Source of the DNA: Limosilactobacillus caviae
GTDB lineage: Bacteria; Bacillota; Bacilli; Lactobacillales; Lactobacillaceae
Assembly: GCF_014635905.1 (NCBI RefSeq)
Contig: NZ_BMDS01000001.1
Span: 186,001-250,000, forward strand
DNA length: 64,000 nt
Direction of reading: 5' to 3'
Shown here one piece after another: positions 16,916 through 26,332 of the stretch. A program made the translations under genes and the position numbers. The notes under the pieces were generated by a model that worked only from the letters and a program-made list of their open reading frames with translations, had not been told where the DNA came from and ran no database searches. Every line of letters begins with the position of its first letter. Within the stretch, counting starts at the first letter, position 1.

Positions 16916-18028
16916 GTGGCAAATGTATTAACTAAACGTGTTTCACTAGTTGAGTTATTTTATGATTTAGTCTTTGTTTATATGATTTCGCGGGCAACTG
17001 AATTATTGCATCACCTGCATCATGGAGTTTTAACCCCAGTAACACTAGTGATCTTTTTCTTAGTAATTATAGTATTTATCAATTCGTGGATGGTCCAAAT
17101 GGTTTTTACTAACCGCTATGGAAAATCATCGTGGACAAACATTATTTTTTCATTTATTGATATGGCAATTATTCTTTACATGTCAAATGCCTTTACTGCC
17201 ACCTTTGATCAGCATTTAGCAACATTCTTTATCGCTGCTGGGTTGCTTTCAATGACCCTGTGTTTGCAATACCTAATTACCTATTTTCAAGTACAAAAGG
17301 AAATTGATAAGAAAATAACGATTGCTTTTACGGGAATTCTTGGTTTTCGGACAGTTGTTCTTTTTGCCGGCGGGTTTTACTATAATCCGGTTGGTATTAC
17401 GGTCGCATTGGCTGGAATTATCATTAGTTGGCTTGCACCCGCGTTTACTGGAAGATATACGCATCATCATCCGATCATTTTTTCACATATCCTTGAACGA
17501 CTCACCGCTTTAATTATCGTAATGTTTGGTGAGACGATTGTAGGAATTGCGAACTACTTTACTCAGGAAAACTTAGCGTGGTCATCAGTTTTCATCTTTA
17601 TCGTCGTTGTTGGGCTTTTCTTCACTTATATCGTTGAATTTGACCATTTGATTGATGAGCATCGTAAGCAGGAAACGGGCAACCTATTAATTTACCTGCA
17701 TTACTTCATTATCTTTGGATTAAGTTTAGCGACTGTTGCCTTGAAATTTATTAATGAACCAGAAGCCAACGTAATTTTTGCAATTACAGTTCTTTATCTC
17801 GGGGTCATATTATTCTACATTGGACTAGCAATTGCCGATTACTATAATCAGCCGCAATTACATGTTGGCTGGCCAGTGAGATTAGTATTTACTTCAACTA
17901 CGATTATTGGATATGTTCTAGTATTAATATTTAATCAGTTAAATGTTATTGCGTTAGTTACAGCAGTGGTAATAGTAATGAATGCTGTTGTACTAGTTAA
18001 GTTTTTAATCAATAGGATAGGTGAATAA
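16916..18028 (+). CDS. LtrA-family membrane protein
   Basis: A 370-residue polytopic membrane protein with about ten hydrophobic segments. The N-terminal signature KRVSLVELFYDLVFVY and the later block HILERLTALIIVMFGETIVGI identify the low-temperature requirement A (LtrA) family, whose biochemical role is unknown. A TTG at 16862 would add 18 residues, but the GTG at 16916 has a GGAGGAG site at the correct distance and starts just before the conserved motif. A paralogue lies at 32545-33645. The next gene follows after 21 bases, so cotranscription with the AlkD-like protein is likely. Confidence 0.85.
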   Translation: MANVLTKRVSLVELFYDLVFVYMISRATELLHHLHHGVLTPVTLVIFFLVIIVFINSWMVQMVFTNRYGKSSWTNIIFSFIDMAIILYMSNAFTATFDQHLATFFIAAGLLSMTLCLQYLITYFQVQKEIDKKITIAFTGILGFRTVVLFAGGFYYNPVGITVALAGIIISWLAPAFTGRYTHHHPIIFSHILERLTALIIVMFGETIVGIANYFTQENLAWSSVFIFIVVVGLFFTYIVEFDHLIDEHRKQETGNLLIYLHYFIIFGLSLATVALKFINEPEANVIFAITVLYLGVILFYIGLAIADYYNQPQLHVGWPVRLVFTSTTIIGYVLVLIFNQLNVIALVTAVVIVMNAVVLVKFLINRIGE

Positions 18029-18049
18029 AGAAAAATAGGAGTTGGACAG

Positions 18050-18709
18050 ATGCTAGACTATGAACAATTAAAGGAACGATTTGCTAAAAATACTAATGTT
18101 GACCGTGCCAAGCAAATGAAAAAATATATGCGGAATCAATTTGAATTTTATGGTTATCAGACTAGGAAACGAAAGGCACTTTATCATCGCCTCCTACTTG
18201 CAGAGAAAAAGCAGGATCAGATCGACTGGGAACTATTAGATCATTGTTGGCAAGATCCGTATCGCGAAATGCAGTATTTTGTTTGTGATTACTTGATTGC
18301 GATGAAGAAGAAACTTAATTTTACGGATATTAGCAAAATTGAAAGATATGCGCGGAGTAAGCAATGGTGGGATACAATTGATACATTAGTCAAACCACTT
18401 GGTTACCTAACATGGAGTGATCCACGTGGCGATAAATTAATGTTAGAATGGTCCCGAGATTCAGATTTTTGGATTCGTCGTGTGGCAATTGAATATCAAT
18501 TATTAAGAAAACAAGCAACTAATACTCAGGTGTTGAGTAAAATCATTCAAAATAATCTGGAAAGTGATGAGTTCTTTATTAATAAAGCAATTGGCTGGGT
18601 GTTACGTGATTATTCTAAGATCAATCCAGAATGGGTACGTGATTTTATTAAACAGAATCAGCAAAAGTTAGCACCATTGTCAATTCGTGAAGGATCAAAG
18701 TATTTGTAA
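18050..18709 (+). CDS. DNA alkylation repair protein (AlkD-like HEAT-repeat glycosylase)
   Basis: A 219-residue all-helical protein with the HEAT-like pattern of AlkC/AlkD enzymes: an N-terminal helix, YGYQTRKRKALYHRLL, the conserved SKQWWDTIDTLVKPLGYL and the tail DYSKINPEWVRDFI. Family members remove N3/N7-alkylated purines without base flipping. The conserved WWDTID block holds the functional aspartate. It sits directly after the LtrA-like gene, with no obvious functional link. Confidence 0.85.
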   Translation: MLDYEQLKERFAKNTNVDRAKQMKKYMRNQFEFYGYQTRKRKALYHRLLLAEKKQDQIDWELLDHCWQDPYREMQYFVCDYLIAMKKKLNFTDISKIERYARSKQWWDTIDTLVKPLGYLTWSDPRGDKLMLEWSRDSDFWIRRVAIEYQLLRKQATNTQVLSKIIQNNLESDEFFINKAIGWVLRDYSKINPEWVRDFIKQNQQKLAPLSIREGSKYL

Positions 18710-18752
18710 TTATGTAATTTATTCCACTGATTAAAAAATAATTAGAAAAATA

Positions 18753-18781
18753 TTGACATTTTCTAATTTATAACGTAATAT
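18753..18781 (+). promoter_or_regulatory. promoter of the brnQ T-box transcript
   Basis: TTGACA (18753-18758), a 17-base spacer and TAATAT (18776-18781) form a near-perfect sigma-A promoter just ahead of the T-box RNA. Confidence 0.8.
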
Positions 18782-18787
18782 ACTTAG

Positions 18788-19075
18788 TAAATAAACGGTA
18801 TGAATAACCACTAAGAATAGGAAATTAGCTTTGCTTTAACTAGTCAGCGAACCCGAGTTAGTGTGAGTGGGGATAGGGAAGTAAAGTGAAAGTAGCCTAG
18901 GAGTGCCTGAGGTGAGAGTAATCGTAGCTTTAGGCGGGTGCGCCCGTTATAGCGTCAACGTATCTAGTTCACTATGTACGGGGTAAGGGAATAATAGTAA
19001 TATTGTTCTAAAGTAAGGTGGTAACACGCGTGATAGCGTCCTTATAAGCAAAATGCTTATAAGGACGTTTTTTTG
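18788..19075 (+). ncRNA. T-box leader upstream of brnQ
   Basis: The T-box core AAGGTGGTAACACGCG lies at 19015-19030. The terminator CGTCCTTATAAGC (19037-19049) with GCTTATAAGGACG (19055-19067) and seven T follows. The roughly 200 bases between promoter and T-box are highly structured, but the usual AGAGAG/GGTGG stem I motifs are not plain, so the specifier codon was not assigned. Control by an uncharged branched-chain tRNA, most often Ile for brnQ genes, is inferred from the target. Confidence 0.88.
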
Positions 19076-19116
19076 TACCAATATTAATTTAATATTTACC
19101 GAGAGGAATGGTTAAA

Positions 19117-20484
19117 ATGGAGACAACAAAAGCGAGTATTAGACAGTCAATAATTATCGCATCACTTATTTTCGGAATGTTATTTGGGGCAGGAAATCTT
19201 ATTTTCCCGGTTCACTTGGGTCAATTAGCTGGCAGTAACTGGCTAATCGCGAGTAGTGGCTTTCTATTTTCCGGAGTGTTACTGCCTTTAATGGCGCTGT
19301 TAGCAATTAGTATTACCAGGTCAAACGGGATTTATGACCTTGCATTGCCGAATGGCCGTTACTACGCACTTATCTTTTTAATTCTCATTCATGCTACGTT
19401 AGGACCACTGTTTGCAACTCCGCGGACAGCAACCGTTCCTTATGAAATCGGGATTGCTCCTTATTTATCTACGGCAGCTAATACTTGGGGATTATTAATC
19501 TACTCAGCAATTTTCTTTAGTTTGGTTTACCTTTTTTCAAATCATGAGGGAAAGATCACTACTTTAATCGGTAAAGTTTTAAATCCCTTGTTCTTGTTAT
19601 TATTATTCCTTATTTTCTTATTAGCATTCATTAATCCGCTCGGTTCAGGAAATACTGCTAATATAACCGCAGCATATACGAGTCATGCTTTCTCTAATGG
19701 CTTTTTGCAAGGTTACAATACTATGGATGGCTTGGCAGCATTAGCTTTTGGAATTACTATTATTACTGCAATTAGAGAACTCGGCATTAAGAAGACCCGG
19801 CAAATTTCACTTGCAACGGCTAAGAGTGGTTTTCTCGGAATTGCGGGAGTTGCAATTATTTATTTAGCTTTAATTTGGTTAGGGGCAACCAGTTTACATC
19901 AATTTAAGCTGGCAGCTAATGGCGGAATCACCCTTGCCCAAATCTCTCATCACTACTTAGGAACGGCAGGCGATGCGATTTTAGCAACTTTAGCAACTAT
20001 TACCTGTATGACATCAGCAATGGGGTTAGTAATTGCCTTTTCACAAGATTTCCATCGCCGGTTTCCTAAAATTTCATATCGAACATTTTTACGAATCAAT
20101 TGTGGATTATCATTCCTATTTGCTAATTTAGGACTTAACCAGATTATTGCATGGTCAACGCCAATTCTGATGTTCCTCTATCCGTTAGCAATTACCTTAA
20201 TTATTTTAGGGCTACTTTCACCACTGTTTAAGAATGACCGGCTCGTTTACCGAATTACAACTGGGTTTACCCTAATTCCAGCATTTTTTGACATGCTAAA
20301 TGCGTTACCAGCTGGGTTACATGAAAGTCGATTATTACAGACACTGCTTGCTTTTGCCCAACAGTACTTCCCATTTTTCAATTTAGGCTTTGGGTGGCTG
20401 GCCTTTGGGATTGCAGGATTAATTCTTGGATTGATTTGTCACGCACTAAAAGGGAGAAAACGACCAGAACTAATTAGCGATTAG
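19117..20484 (+). CDS. brnQ: branched-chain amino acid Na+ or H+ symporter BrnQ
   Basis: A 455-residue transporter with about twelve membrane segments and the N-terminal family block IIIASLIFGMLFGAGNLIFPVHLG. It takes up leucine, isoleucine and valine. An ATG three codons earlier lies one base from the GAGAGG site, so the ATG at 19117 is preferred. It is the only gene behind the T-box and is closed by its own terminator, so it would be induced when the cognate tRNA is uncharged. Confidence 0.93.
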   Translation: METTKASIRQSIIIASLIFGMLFGAGNLIFPVHLGQLAGSNWLIASSGFLFSGVLLPLMALLAISITRSNGIYDLALPNGRYYALIFLILIHATLGPLFATPRTATVPYEIGIAPYLSTAANTWGLLIYSAIFFSLVYLFSNHEGKITTLIGKVLNPLFLLLLFLIFLLAFINPLGSGNTANITAAYTSHAFSNGFLQGYNTMDGLAALAFGITIITAIRELGIKKTRQISLATAKSGFLGIAGVAIIYLALIWLGATSLHQFKLAANGGITLAQISHHYLGTAGDAILATLATITCMTSAMGLVIAFSQDFHRRFPKISYRTFLRINCGLSFLFANLGLNQIIAWSTPILMFLYPLAITLIILGLLSPLFKNDRLVYRITTGFTLIPAFFDMLNALPAGLHESRLLQTLLAFAQQYFPFFNLGFGWLAFGIAGLILGLICHALKGRKRPELISD

Positions 20485-20526
20485 CTGATCGGTGTGGCTC
20501 GAATGCAAATAGATAAAATAGTTTAG

Positions 20527-20564
20527 ACGGTTTGATTGCGGAATTCCGCGGTTAGGCTGTTTTT
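20527..20564 (+). terminator. brnQ terminator rich in G-U pairs
   Basis: Core GCGG (20538-20541), AATT loop and CCGC (20546-20549). The stem extends outward 11 further pairs (20527-20537 with 20550-20560), many of them G-U, then T. Because of the G-U pairs it works only on the plus-strand RNA. Confidence 0.7.
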
Positions 20565-20661
20565 GCGTGCAATAGTCCTAGCGATTTTATTTTAAATAAC
20601 TGTCATTCTTAAAGCGGTTTCATTTTATAATAAAAAGAGGCTTTAAGCGAAAGGAGCGAGG

Positions 20662-22236
20662 ATGATGCCTAAACAGACATTTATAAACGGCAAAATTTTT
20701 GTTGGGGACAATGAAGACCATTTTGCAAACAGGATGATAGTTGAAAATGGAAAAGTTAAGCAAGTTGGTGATAATCTTCCTGTTGAGGGAGAGACTATTG
20801 ATCTCCAGGGACAAACAGTTTTGCCAGGTTTAATTGATTGTCATACGCATCCCAAATATATTGCCGATGCACTTCACGGGGTTGCATGCACGCCGCCGAA
20901 TGTCAATAGTATCAAGGAAATGCAAGCAGCACTCCGTAATTCTCCAGCATATGGTCAAGGAGAAAACGTCTGGATTGAAGGATGGGGCTTTGATGAAACG
21001 AAACTAGCAGAGCACCGTAGCCCGACCCGTGATGATTTAGATGCGGTTTCAACAACTCAGCCAATTTTTATTTATCGTTCTGACTGCCATTCATCAGTTG
21101 GAAATTCAAAGGCACTGAAACTTGCTGGAATTAATGAAAACACCCCCGATCCGGTTGGTGGGAAAATTGAACGGTTCGCTGACGGACGACCGACCGGCTT
21201 TATGCGCGAGGTAGCCGCATCCCAGTTACTTATTCGGGCTAAATCCGCGCAGAGCTATGAAAATGATGTCGCTAATATGGTTAATAGTTCTGATCATTAC
21301 CTTAAAGAGGGAATTGTAGCAATTGGTGAAATGATGGGGCGGATGAAGCCATACACCTCGTTAAAACTGTATCAGGATGCAGTTAAACAAGGATTTACTC
21401 CTAAGGCATCTATTTACTATGTTTTTGACGAAATTGATCCACAGGTTGGACTACAACCAAGCGGGAATGAAAAGCTTCGTGTTGCTGGAATCAAAGTATT
21501 TATGGATGGTAGTATCTCTGGCGAAACAGCATATAATAGCGAACCATATCCTTCTGGTAAAATGGGTGTTAGTCTAACATCGACGGAGAAACTTCAACGG
21601 GCGGTTATGATGGCTCGTGATAATAAACTTCAATTAGCGGTCCATGCAATGGGGGATAAGGCCATTCAAACGGTAATTGAAGTGACAAAAGATATGGAGC
21701 CATGGTTAACAACGATGCCATCGGTACGGATTGAACACGCGTCTTTAATGAGTGATTACATGTTTGAAGAGATTGCTAAGAGTAAAATGAATTATGCTTT
21801 AGTTACCCAGCCGATCTTTTTCTTTGCGGAGGATGAATCATACCGCCATTATCTTTCACCAGCACAGTTTAAACTCGCTTACCGTGTTAAATCGATGTTA
21901 AATTCTAAGGCAATATTAGGATTAAGTTCAGATGCACCGTGTACGCCATGGGCTGAACCAGATAGCCCGTTTTATAGCATTTATGCGGCTGTAACGAGGA
22001 AAGCAGCCAATAATGATGTGGTTAACGCTGAAGAAGTGATTACTGTTCCGCAAGCTGTTCTTGGTTATACACGAGATGGAGCTAAAATAGGTGGTTTTAC
22101 TGATAATGGAACGCTTGAAGCAGGGAAGGCAGCTGATTTTGTAATCCTGAATAATGACATTTTTACGGTTTCACATGATGAACTTAAAAATATTCGCGTT
22201 AAAGAAACCTGGATGGCTGGAAAAAGAGTTATGTAA
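20662..22236 (+). CDS. amidohydrolase family protein (YtcJ-like)
   Basis: A 524-residue metal-dependent hydrolase of the amidohydrolase_3 group. The N-terminal beta-sandwich ends at QGQTVLPGLIDCHTHP, giving the HxH metal site; later blocks are VAGIKVFMDGSISG, QLAVHAMGDKAIQTVIE and the catalytic aspartate in GLSSDAPCTPW, with a C-terminal LEAGKAADFVIL. Related enzymes hydrolyse exocyclic amides or carbamates; the substrate is unknown. It is monocistronic, with a GAAAGGAG site and two possible adjacent ATG starts (20662 or 20665). Confidence 0.85.
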   Translation: MMPKQTFINGKIFVGDNEDHFANRMIVENGKVKQVGDNLPVEGETIDLQGQTVLPGLIDCHTHPKYIADALHGVACTPPNVNSIKEMQAALRNSPAYGQGENVWIEGWGFDETKLAEHRSPTRDDLDAVSTTQPIFIYRSDCHSSVGNSKALKLAGINENTPDPVGGKIERFADGRPTGFMREVAASQLLIRAKSAQSYENDVANMVNSSDHYLKEGIVAIGEMMGRMKPYTSLKLYQDAVKQGFTPKASIYYVFDEIDPQVGLQPSGNEKLRVAGIKVFMDGSISGETAYNSEPYPSGKMGVSLTSTEKLQRAVMMARDNKLQLAVHAMGDKAIQTVIEVTKDMEPWLTTMPSVRIEHASLMSDYMFEEIAKSKMNYALVTQPIFFFAEDESYRHYLSPAQFKLAYRVKSMLNSKAILGLSSDAPCTPWAEPDSPFYSIYAAVTRKAANNDVVNAEEVITVPQAVLGYTRDGAKIGGFTDNGTLEAGKAADFVILNNDIFTVSHDELKNIRVKETWMAGKRVM

Positions 22237-22238
22237 AA

Positions 22239-22283
22239 ATAGGCTTCAATTGCTAGACAAATGTCTGAGCTTTTGAAGCCTAT
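22239..22283. terminator. convergent terminator between amidohydrolase and MocR genes
   Basis: ATAGGCTTCAA (22239-22249) is complementary to TTGAAGCCTAT (22273-22283). It serves both converging genes. Confidence 0.85.
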
Positions 22284-23677
22284 ATTAAGTTATTATGCTG
22301 TAAAAATTGCTGTAATGATTTTAATCCCGTCGCTAATTCTTCCATTGATTTACTAGCAGATAACGAAACGCGGAGAAAATGTTCATTTGAGGCGGCATTA
22401 ATTTGGAATCGTTCAGAGCTAAAGCAACGGATATTAATTTTAGCAAGGGCTGGTTCAATTTTTGGTCCGTCTTTAATATTTTTAAGCGGTAATCGGCGAA
22501 AGAAAGCGTAGTCTGTTAATTGCTTTGTCGGCGCAAAAGGAAAGTATTGGTTAAAAAGCAAATTTACTTGTTTGGCAAAATTAATTTTATTTTGGACGAT
22601 TTGCTGAACAACATGCTCGTTTATTGCCGTGCTAGCAATTGCCGCATTAAGCGTCGAAGTCTTAACTGTAGTATTAAAAAAGCCATTCTTTATTTGCTGG
22701 GAAAATTGTTGCGGAAATACTAAATACCCTATTCGTAAGCCGGAAGCGAGAACTTTTGACATACTACAAACGTAACAAGTCTGGTCGGGAATTATCTCCA
22801 TCAGTTTTAGGGGGTGTTCTGGATTGACTTTACTAAGAAAACTTAGATAGTCGTCCTCAATTACCTTTAGCTTATACTTTTTAGCAATAGCTGCAATCTC
22901 TTTTCGCCGAGCATTCGAGAGAATTTTACCAGTTGGATTACTATATTCGGGCATGAGATAAAGACCGCTTAGATTATTAGTTTGGCAGGCTTGTTTCAAT
23001 GCTTCAACATTCATACCGCCGTGGTCATTTTTAATTGCTATGAGTTGTAAATTATTCAACTGGGCCGTCGCAATTAAATTAGCGTAAGTAAACTCATCGA
23101 CGGCTATTTTATCACCACTAGAAAACAAGGTCATTAAAAGGAGTGTTAGTGAATTTTCACCACCCGCTGTAATAAGAATTTGCTGACTAGATATTAGGTT
23201 GACACCAAGCCAGTTCACATAATTACGAAAAGCCTCCTTATCAATTGCACGTCCAGTTGGTGAATCATAGGTTAAAAGGTGTGCTGACCCTTGTTTAACA
23301 GTGTTGTTAAGGATGTTATCAAGCAGGTAATTGGTTTGCTCAAATGAAGCGACAAAGCCAAGATCGATGGTTCGCGTCAATGGTGAAGCAGTTAGTGGGT
23401 CAATACCATTAGAATTAACAAAGGTTCCCTTGCCGTGAATTCCATAGGTTAGGCCCAGCTGCGCGCTTAGTTTATAAGTACGGGTAACGGTAGTGAAGTT
23501 AATGTCGAGATAATCGGCTAGTTCCCGTTGTGGCGGTAGCTTTGTGCCAGGAGTTAATCTTCCTTGTTCAATAGCCGTTTTTAGTTGGTTAAGGAGACTC
23601 TTATAAATCGGTCGAGTAAGTTTGCTTTTATCAGGATACCAAGTGAGTTGGTGGTGTGAAAAATCATTTATTGGCAT
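22280..23677 (-). CDS. MocR-type regulator (GntR DNA-binding domain fused to aminotransferase)
   Basis: A 465-residue fusion. Residues about 15-75 form a GntR winged helix (LKTAIEQGRLTPGTKLPPQRELADYL), and the rest is a fold-type I aminotransferase domain with the PLP lysine region MSKVLASGLRIGYLVFP. MocR proteins use PLP or an amino-acid aldimine as effector. The frame continues ten residues upstream, but ATG 23677 has a GGAGG site six bases away. It is divergent from azlCD with a perfect dyad between them, so it probably controls export of branched-chain amino acids. Confidence 0.88.
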   Translation of the reverse strand: MPINDFSHHQLTWYPDKSKLTRPIYKSLLNQLKTAIEQGRLTPGTKLPPQRELADYLDINFTTVTRTYKLSAQLGLTYGIHGKGTFVNSNGIDPLTASPLTRTIDLGFVASFEQTNYLLDNILNNTVKQGSAHLLTYDSPTGRAIDKEAFRNYVNWLGVNLISSQQILITAGGENSLTLLLMTLFSSGDKIAVDEFTYANLIATAQLNNLQLIAIKNDHGGMNVEALKQACQTNNLSGLYLMPEYSNPTGKILSNARRKEIAAIAKKYKLKVIEDDYLSFLSKVNPEHPLKLMEIIPDQTCYVCSMSKVLASGLRIGYLVFPQQFSQQIKNGFFNTTVKTSTLNAAIASTAINEHVVQQIVQNKINFAKQVNLLFNQYFPFAPTKQLTDYAFFRRLPLKNIKDGPKIEPALAKINIRCFSSERFQINAASNEHFLRVSLSASKSMEELATGLKSLQQFLQHNNLI

Positions 23678-23697
23678 AGTTAACCTCCAATATTGTA

Positions 23698-23725
23698 ATC
23701 CATACAATTAATAGCTTGTATGGAT
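23698..23725. promoter_or_regulatory. inverted-repeat operator between MocR and azlCD
   Basis: ATCCATACAA (23698-23707) and TTGTATGGAT (23716-23725) are exact inverted copies, with an 8-base spacer. The site lies in the 103-bp divergent region, centred about 70 bases before azlC. Confidence 0.65.
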
Positions 23726-23780
23726 AAAATACTCCTGTTTAAAATAAATTCAAGTAATTTTAAGAAGGGAGAATTCATGA

Positions 23781-24473
23781 ATGAGAAATGAAGCACGTTA
23801 TGCCTTTCATAAAACCAGTCCGGTAATGCTTGGCTTTTTATTTTTAGGAGCAAGTTACGGCATTTATATGCATAAATTAGGTTTTAATTTTTTATACCCG
23901 CTTTTAATGGCTGCGACTATTTTTGCAGGATCCGTTGAATTTATCATTGGAAACTTATTAGTCCAGAGTTTTCAGCCGTTAACAGTCCTCGTCTTAACTG
24001 CACTTGTTAATTCCCGACATATTTTTTATGGGATTACCATGTTGAAAAAATATTCCAATACTGGCAAATTAAAGCCAATTCTGATTTTTGGAATGTGTGA
24101 TGAGTCTTTTTCCCTAAATGCGACGCTAAAAATTCCCGACAACCTTGATCACTCGTACGTTTATTTCTACGTAACCGCGTTTAATTATTTTAGTTGGGTC
24201 GTTGGTGCTGGATTAGGCGGTCTGCTTGGCGGAATGATTAATTTAAATCTAGCCGGCTTAGATTTTATAATGACCGCTCTTTTCATCGTCCTATTTACTG
24301 AACAATTAAAGAATGCGCGAACTCAGCGGGATGCATTGATTGGCTTAGTATTTGCCATTATTTGTTTGTTATTCTGTAGTAAAAATGTTTTCTTATTAGT
24401 AACATTAGTGACGCTTGTAGTCCTATTTTCATTGAACTATTTAATTATGAGGAGAAAAGATGACATTAACTGA
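23781..24473 (+). CDS. azlC: branched-chain amino acid exporter, large subunit AzlC
   Basis: A 230-residue membrane protein with the AzlC block PVMLGFLFLGASYGIYMHKLGF and FAGSVEFIIGNLL, about seven to eight membrane segments. With the small AzlD partner it forms a LIV-E type exporter for branched-chain amino acids or analogues. It has an AAGGGAG site and starts opposite the MocR gene. Its end overlaps azlD by 14 bases, giving translational coupling. Confidence 0.92.
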   Translation: MRNEARYAFHKTSPVMLGFLFLGASYGIYMHKLGFNFLYPLLMAATIFAGSVEFIIGNLLVQSFQPLTVLVLTALVNSRHIFYGITMLKKYSNTGKLKPILIFGMCDESFSLNATLKIPDNLDHSYVYFYVTAFNYFSWVVGAGLGGLLGGMINLNLAGLDFIMTALFIVLFTEQLKNARTQRDALIGLVFAIICLLFCSKNVFLLVTLVTLVVLFSLNYLIMRRKDDIN

Positions 24474-24786
24474 ACAAATTATCTCAATTTTAATCGCGGC
24501 GGCTGTGACGATGGCAACCCGCTTTATTCCATTTTTAATCTTTGACCAGTCAAAAGAATTATCGCCATATCTTGAAGAACTTGGCAAATTCCTTCCGGCA
24601 GCCATTATGGGTGTACTAGTTATTTATTGTTACCGCAACATTTCATTCAGCGAGCCTAGCAAGGCATTATTAGAAATAGTTGCAGGGCTAGTAACGTTGT
24701 TTATCCATTTGTGGAAAAGAAATATGCCGTTATCGATTCTAGTAGGGACAGGTTTTTACATGATTTTGCTAAACTTTGTTGGCTAA
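24460..24786 (+). CDS. azlD: branched-chain amino acid exporter, small subunit AzlD
   Basis: A 108-residue membrane protein with four hydrophobic segments and the AzlD signature TMATRFIPFLIFD near the N-terminus. It is the obligate partner of AzlC. Its start and ribosome binding site (GAGGAG) lie within the end of azlC, so the two subunits are made together. It is followed after 51 bases by an unrelated hypothetical gene. Confidence 0.92.
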   Translation: MTLTEQIISILIAAAVTMATRFIPFLIFDQSKELSPYLEELGKFLPAAIMGVLVIYCYRNISFSEPSKALLEIVAGLVTLFIHLWKRNMPLSILVGTGFYMILLNFVG

Positions 24787-24837
24787 AACCTATTTAAGTC
24801 GTGGCTATGATATTCTTGGATAAAAAGGAGATATAAA

Positions 24838-25491
24838 ATGACAGTATTATCAGAGGATATGTTTGCGATTTTTGACCAGCCGGAGTTTTCTTTTAAGAAG
24901 ATTAAAGAAAATCATTCCCCAGCAGAAGTTGCGGAGTTAAAGAATACTTTTAAATCAGTTTGGCAAGGATGGAAAAAAGTAAATCAGACAGTCGCTAGTC
25001 AACTACCAACTAACAAGTTTGCCAAAGTTCATGTTGAAAGTTGGACTAATGGTTGGAATTTACGTGATCACTATTGGGCATCATATCGATTGAGTGAAAT
25101 GGCGAATGCTAATCCATGTATTGGCGTAATGCTTGATAGGAAGCAGCTGCAGATTTATTTAATGTTTCAGCATTATAAAAGTGAGCAACGTGAGGGAACC
25201 CCAGCTGCATATAATCAATTGTTAGCAAAAATACCGCAATGGGCACGGAATCTGGATAATACTAATTGGTATCTCTGGGATAAGGATGAGATGGAATTTG
25301 ATGACCACCTACCGTTAGCAAAATATTTGGACAATCAGGATATTCAACAACAATTCAATAAGGAAGCGCAACAATCGAGTTTTTTGCTTGGTAAATTTGC
25401 TTTTCGTAAACGAGATGATGTTGAGAACATGGAAGAATATATTTTAACCGCCATTAAGGAATTACTGCCACTATATCAGCAACTTTTGTAA
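24838..25491 (+). CDS. conserved hypothetical protein (possibly HI_0552 family)
   Basis: A 217-residue soluble protein without signal peptide or membrane segments. It is rich in Trp and aromatic residues, for example VWQGWKKVNQ, VESWTNGWNLRDHYWASYRL and NTNWYLWDKDEMEFDDHLP. The pattern recalls the HI_0552 family of unknown function seen in lactobacilli, but this is a memory-based suggestion. It has a strong AAAAGGAG site and its own terminator. It may be transcribed with azlCD, since no terminator was seen in the 51-bp gap. Confidence 0.7.
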   Translation: MTVLSEDMFAIFDQPEFSFKKIKENHSPAEVAELKNTFKSVWQGWKKVNQTVASQLPTNKFAKVHVESWTNGWNLRDHYWASYRLSEMANANPCIGVMLDRKQLQIYLMFQHYKSEQREGTPAAYNQLLAKIPQWARNLDNTNWYLWDKDEMEFDDHLPLAKYLDNQDIQQQFNKEAQQSSFLLGKFAFRKRDDVENMEEYILTAIKELLPLYQQLL

Positions 25492-25533
25492 TATACACAA
25501 GGCGGATATATTATTATCCAGTAATTCGCTTAG

Positions 25534-25580
25534 ATAACAAAAAGGTTCGTAGCATTGGGTGCCGCGAACCTTTTTGTTAT
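25534..25580. terminator. bidirectional terminator
   Basis: A 16-base perfect stem (25534-25549 with 25565-25580) with T runs on both strands lies between two convergent genes. Confidence 0.92.
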
Positions 25581-25581
25581 G

Positions 25582-26259
25582 TTATTCAAGTTCAACGTTA
25601 TTAACGTTTTGCATTGTTGCTAAGTCTTCAAAGACTTCTTCTGACAATGCTCTTGATTTTAATTCGCCGAAAATCCGACAGGTTACTTTGCCATTGTCAT
25701 AATTATAAACCACGTATTTAAGCGGTGCTTTGAAATACTTATCATTTAATTCGTCGATGATAATGTGCAGGTCACTGATAGTTCCATTCAATGAAATAAA
25801 GCATGAAAAGCCATTGCCTTGCCGTAAAGCAAATTGGTCGATATACTTTCCCAAAATTTCAGCCAGTAAGACGCAAGCAGTACCAATAATACCGATACTA
25901 TAGAGTCCGCTTCCATATGCAAGGCCGATTGCTCCTGTAACCCAAATACCAGCCGCCGTCGTTAAACCATCAATTATCTGATCATGGCGGTTAATAATAG
26001 TTCCGGCACCAAGAAACCCAATTCCGCTAACAACTTGAGCAGCAATCCGTGAAGGGTCAACTGCCCAGTTACTATGCGTGATTTTGAGCAAGTCAAAGAA
26101 ACCATATTTTGAAACGATCATTACAAGGGCAGCTCCTAAAGCGATTAATGCATGGGTCCGAATTCCGGCATTTTTTGCTTTACTTTTTCGCTCAAAGCCG
26201 ATGATTCCGCCACACAAAGCTGCTAGTAACATTCGTAAACACCAATCAAGCTCTTGCAT
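25582..26259 (-). CDS. MgtC/SapB family membrane protein
   Basis: A 225-residue protein. The N-terminal 140 residues hold four to five membrane segments with the MgtC signature LCGGIIGFERKSKAKNAGIRTHALIALGAAL and GIGFLGAGTII. The C-terminal cytoplasmic part looks like a small ACT-like fold. MgtC proteins modulate F-type ATPase or Mg2+ homeostasis in pathogens; in lactobacilli the role is unknown. It is monocistronic with a GGGAGGCGGG upstream site. Confidence 0.88.
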   Translation of the reverse strand: MQELDWCLRMLLAALCGGIIGFERKSKAKNAGIRTHALIALGAALVMIVSKYGFFDLLKITHSNWAVDPSRIAAQVVSGIGFLGAGTIINRHDQIIDGLTTAAGIWVTGAIGLAYGSGLYSIGIIGTACVLLAEILGKYIDQFALRQGNGFSCFISLNGTISDLHIIIDELNDKYFKAPLKYVVYNYDNGKVTCRIFGELKSRALSEEVFEDLATMQNVNNVELE

Positions 26260-26332
26260 AATCCCGCCTCCCGCTAAAGCTATTACTTTAACTATAGCAT
26301 GATATCAGGTGGAACCTAAAAGAAAGGGCTTG

